A stretch of DNA of 7,247 bases from Verrucomicrobiales bacterium (GTDB taxonomy: Bacteria > Verrucomicrobiota > Verrucomicrobiia > Limisphaerales > UBA1100). The stretch is taken from positions 13,049-20,295 of the forward strand of contig PBFV01000004.1 of assembly GCA_002718935.1 (NCBI GenBank), given 5' to 3'. Made by a program: the position numbers and the translations under genes. The notes beneath the pieces are model-generated. The model was not told where the DNA came from and ran no database searches. It saw only the letters and a list, made by a program, of their open reading frames with translations. Within the stretch, counting starts at the first letter, position 1, and the number at the start of each line of letters is the position of its first letter. This document shows positions 6,124 through 7,247 of the stretch, piece after piece.

Positions 6124-7247
6124 CGATCCACCTCCCCGAGTACGATATCAATGCTGCCTAGTATGACTACAGCGTCGGCCACCTTTTGGCCAAGGCACAT
6201 GTCGCGCAACGTGGTGAGGTTAATGAAAGACGGCGGCCGCACGCGGTAGCGATACGGTTTGGTTGTGCCATTGGCGATTAGGTAAAAGCCAAGCTCGCCC
6301 TTGGGTGCCTCCACGCGACCGTAAACCTCTTTTGACTTGGGCTTAAAGACCTTGCCCATCTTGCCCATGATTGACCCCTCAGGAATATCCGCCAATGCCT
6401 GTTTTAGAATCTCAACACTCTCGCGCATCTCCAGCATTCGCACCATGAAACGATCGTAGCAGTCTCCTGCCTCGCCGTAGGGAACACGGAACTTAAATCG
6501 ATCATAAATGCCATACGCATCCACTTTTCTTAGGTCATACGGCTCACCGCTGGCTCGGAGCATGGGGCCAGTGATACCAGCGTTGATCGCCAGTTCGCGT
6601 GACATTATACCTACCCCCTGCGTGCGACTGAGGATAATTTCGTTTTCGCAAAGGAGTTGCTCGTACTCATCAAGGAATGCCGGGAATCGGTTTACCACAT
6701 CACGGGTGCGATCAAGCCAACCTTCCGGAACATCATTACGCAAACCGCCAAAACGGAAGTAATTGCACATCATACGAGCACCGCTGGCCTGCTCAAATAG
6801 ATCGAGAATCTTTTCACGCTCCCGAAAGGCATACAAAAGCGGAGTACCTAATGCCCCAAGGTCATTGATAAAAAACCCAACCAGCGTAACGTGATTTACC
6901 AACCGAGTGAGCTCAGCCATGATCACACGCAAGTACTCCGCACGCTCTGGCACTTCCACTTCCACCAACTGCTCCGCCGCCAGCGCGTAGGCCCAGTTAT
7001 TGGTCATGCTATTAAAGTAATCGAGCCGATCGGTGAAAGGCATGCTCGCAAGATAGCTCATGTTTTCCGCAAGCTTTTCGTGATTGCGATGCAGGTAGCC
7101 GAAGACTGGCTTAAGATCCACAACCGTCTCCCCATCCAGCTTCACGTCCATACGAAACACGCCGTGAGTGCTGGGATGATGCGGTCCCATCGAAACCTCC
7201 AGTAGGCCGGTGTCCAAACCGTCCTGCTGAATGAGTTCGTAATTGGG
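6120..7247 (-). CDS. nuoD: NADH-quinone oxidoreductase subunit D (NuoD), 5' end beyond the window
   Basis: The 49-kDa subunit homologue, related to [NiFe]-hydrogenase large subunits, which forms the quinone headgroup site with NuoB. The last 375 residues are visible. The frame is open to the right edge, beginning [10 protein letters not shown], so the true start lies upstream. A TTG codon at 7217 is in frame but is an unlikely start, because ten sensible codons precede it. Seen motifs, numbered from the edge: [10 protein letters not shown] (21-30), with the HxxxH pair at 24 and 28 that lines the quinone pocket; [12 protein letters not shown] (50-61); DRLDYFNSM (73-81), with Tyr77 matching the quinone-binding Tyr; [45 protein letters not shown]; and the ending [12 protein letters not shown] typical of the family. 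There are no hydrogenase metal-binding CxxC pairs, so it is not a hydrogenase. Whether it is fused to NuoC, as in E. coli, cannot be told from this window. The stop overlaps the nuoI start by ATGA. Confidence 0.97.
   Translation of the reverse strand, partial: PNYELIQQDGLDTGLLEVSMGPHHPSTHGVFRMDVKLDGETVVDLKPVFGYLHRNHEKLAENMSYLASMPFTDRLDYFNSMTNNWAYALAAEQLVEVEVPERAEYLRVIMAELTRLVNHVTLVGFFINDLGALGTPLLYAFREREKILDLFEQASGARMMCNYFRFGGLRNDVPEGWLDRTRDVVNRFPAFLDEYEQLLCENEIILSRTQGVGIMSRELAINAGITGPMLRASGEPYDLRKVDAYGIYDRFKFRVPYGEAGDCYDRFMVRMLEMRESVEILKQALADIPEGSIMGKMGKVFKPKSKEVYGRVEAPKGELGFYLIANGTTKPYRYRVRPPSFINLTTLRDMCLGQKVADAVVILGSIDIVLGEVDR
6131..6135 (-). promoter_or_regulatory. Ribosome-binding site of nuoI
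   Basis: Minus-strand GGAGG, within GGGGAGGTGG, ends seven bases before the nuoI ATG at 6123. It lies inside the last codons of nuoD (GEVDR). It supports residue 1 rather than the in-frame Met12 as the start. Confidence 0.8.

Noticed and set aside
6480..6900. A lower-GC patch inside nuoD, as a sign of recombination or transfer
   Set aside because: Some lines counted by hand fall to 40-48% GC, but adjacent lines in the same gene reach 55-65%. Similar dips occur in nuoL and nuoH. The reading frame and motifs are continuous, so this looks like ordinary variation.
7215..7217. TTG as the start codon of nuoD
   Set aside because: Ten further in-frame codons with no stop reach the window edge and encode a plausible NuoD N terminus, so the true start is outside.

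Overview
The window is one uninterrupted minus-strand block of genes for the proton-pumping NADH:quinone oxidoreductase (respiratory complex I, type NDH-1). In transcription order, from high to low coordinates, it reads nuoD (5' end outside the window), nuoI, nuoH, nuoJ, nuoK, nuoL and nuoM (3' end outside the window). There is no intergenic DNA. All six gene junctions are the same 4-base ATGA overlap, so the stop codon of each gene shares bases with the start codon of the next. I see no promoter, terminator, RNA gene, mobile element, CRISPR array or plus-strand gene. The longer plus-strand reading frames are antisense shadows of the nuo genes in GC-rich DNA.

By region: 6120-7247 encodes most of NuoD, the quinone-site subunit of the peripheral arm. 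5359-6123 encodes NuoI, a two-[4Fe-4S] protein with an unusual Ala/Lys/Glu-rich C-terminal tail. 4205-5362 encodes NuoH, the membrane subunit that forms the quinone channel. 3636-4208 and 3328-3639 encode the small membrane subunits NuoJ and NuoK. 1379-3331 encodes NuoL, the distal antiporter-like pump with its lateral helix. 1-1382 encodes the first 460 residues of NuoM, a second antiporter-like pump. Together, NuoD and NuoI sit at the last iron-sulfur steps and the quinone site, NuoH couples that site to the membrane, and NuoJ, K, L and M form the proton-translocating arm.

The order is notable. nuoI precedes nuoH, and no nuoE, nuoF or nuoG lies between nuoD and the membrane-arm genes. The NADH-oxidising module must therefore be encoded elsewhere (upstream of nuoD, downstream of nuoM, or another locus), or be absent.

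The organism is a bacterium of moderate to high GC (about 55-60% by hand counts of sample lines). The NuoD motif HRNHEKL, the WQAPAY variant in NuoM and the extended NuoH loop give me the impression of a Verrucomicrobiota or related PVC-group lineage. That is a low-confidence impression that I could not test. The genes all look intact and functional. Apart from lineage-specific elaborations this is core energy metabolism, and I find no evidence of a previously undescribed system.
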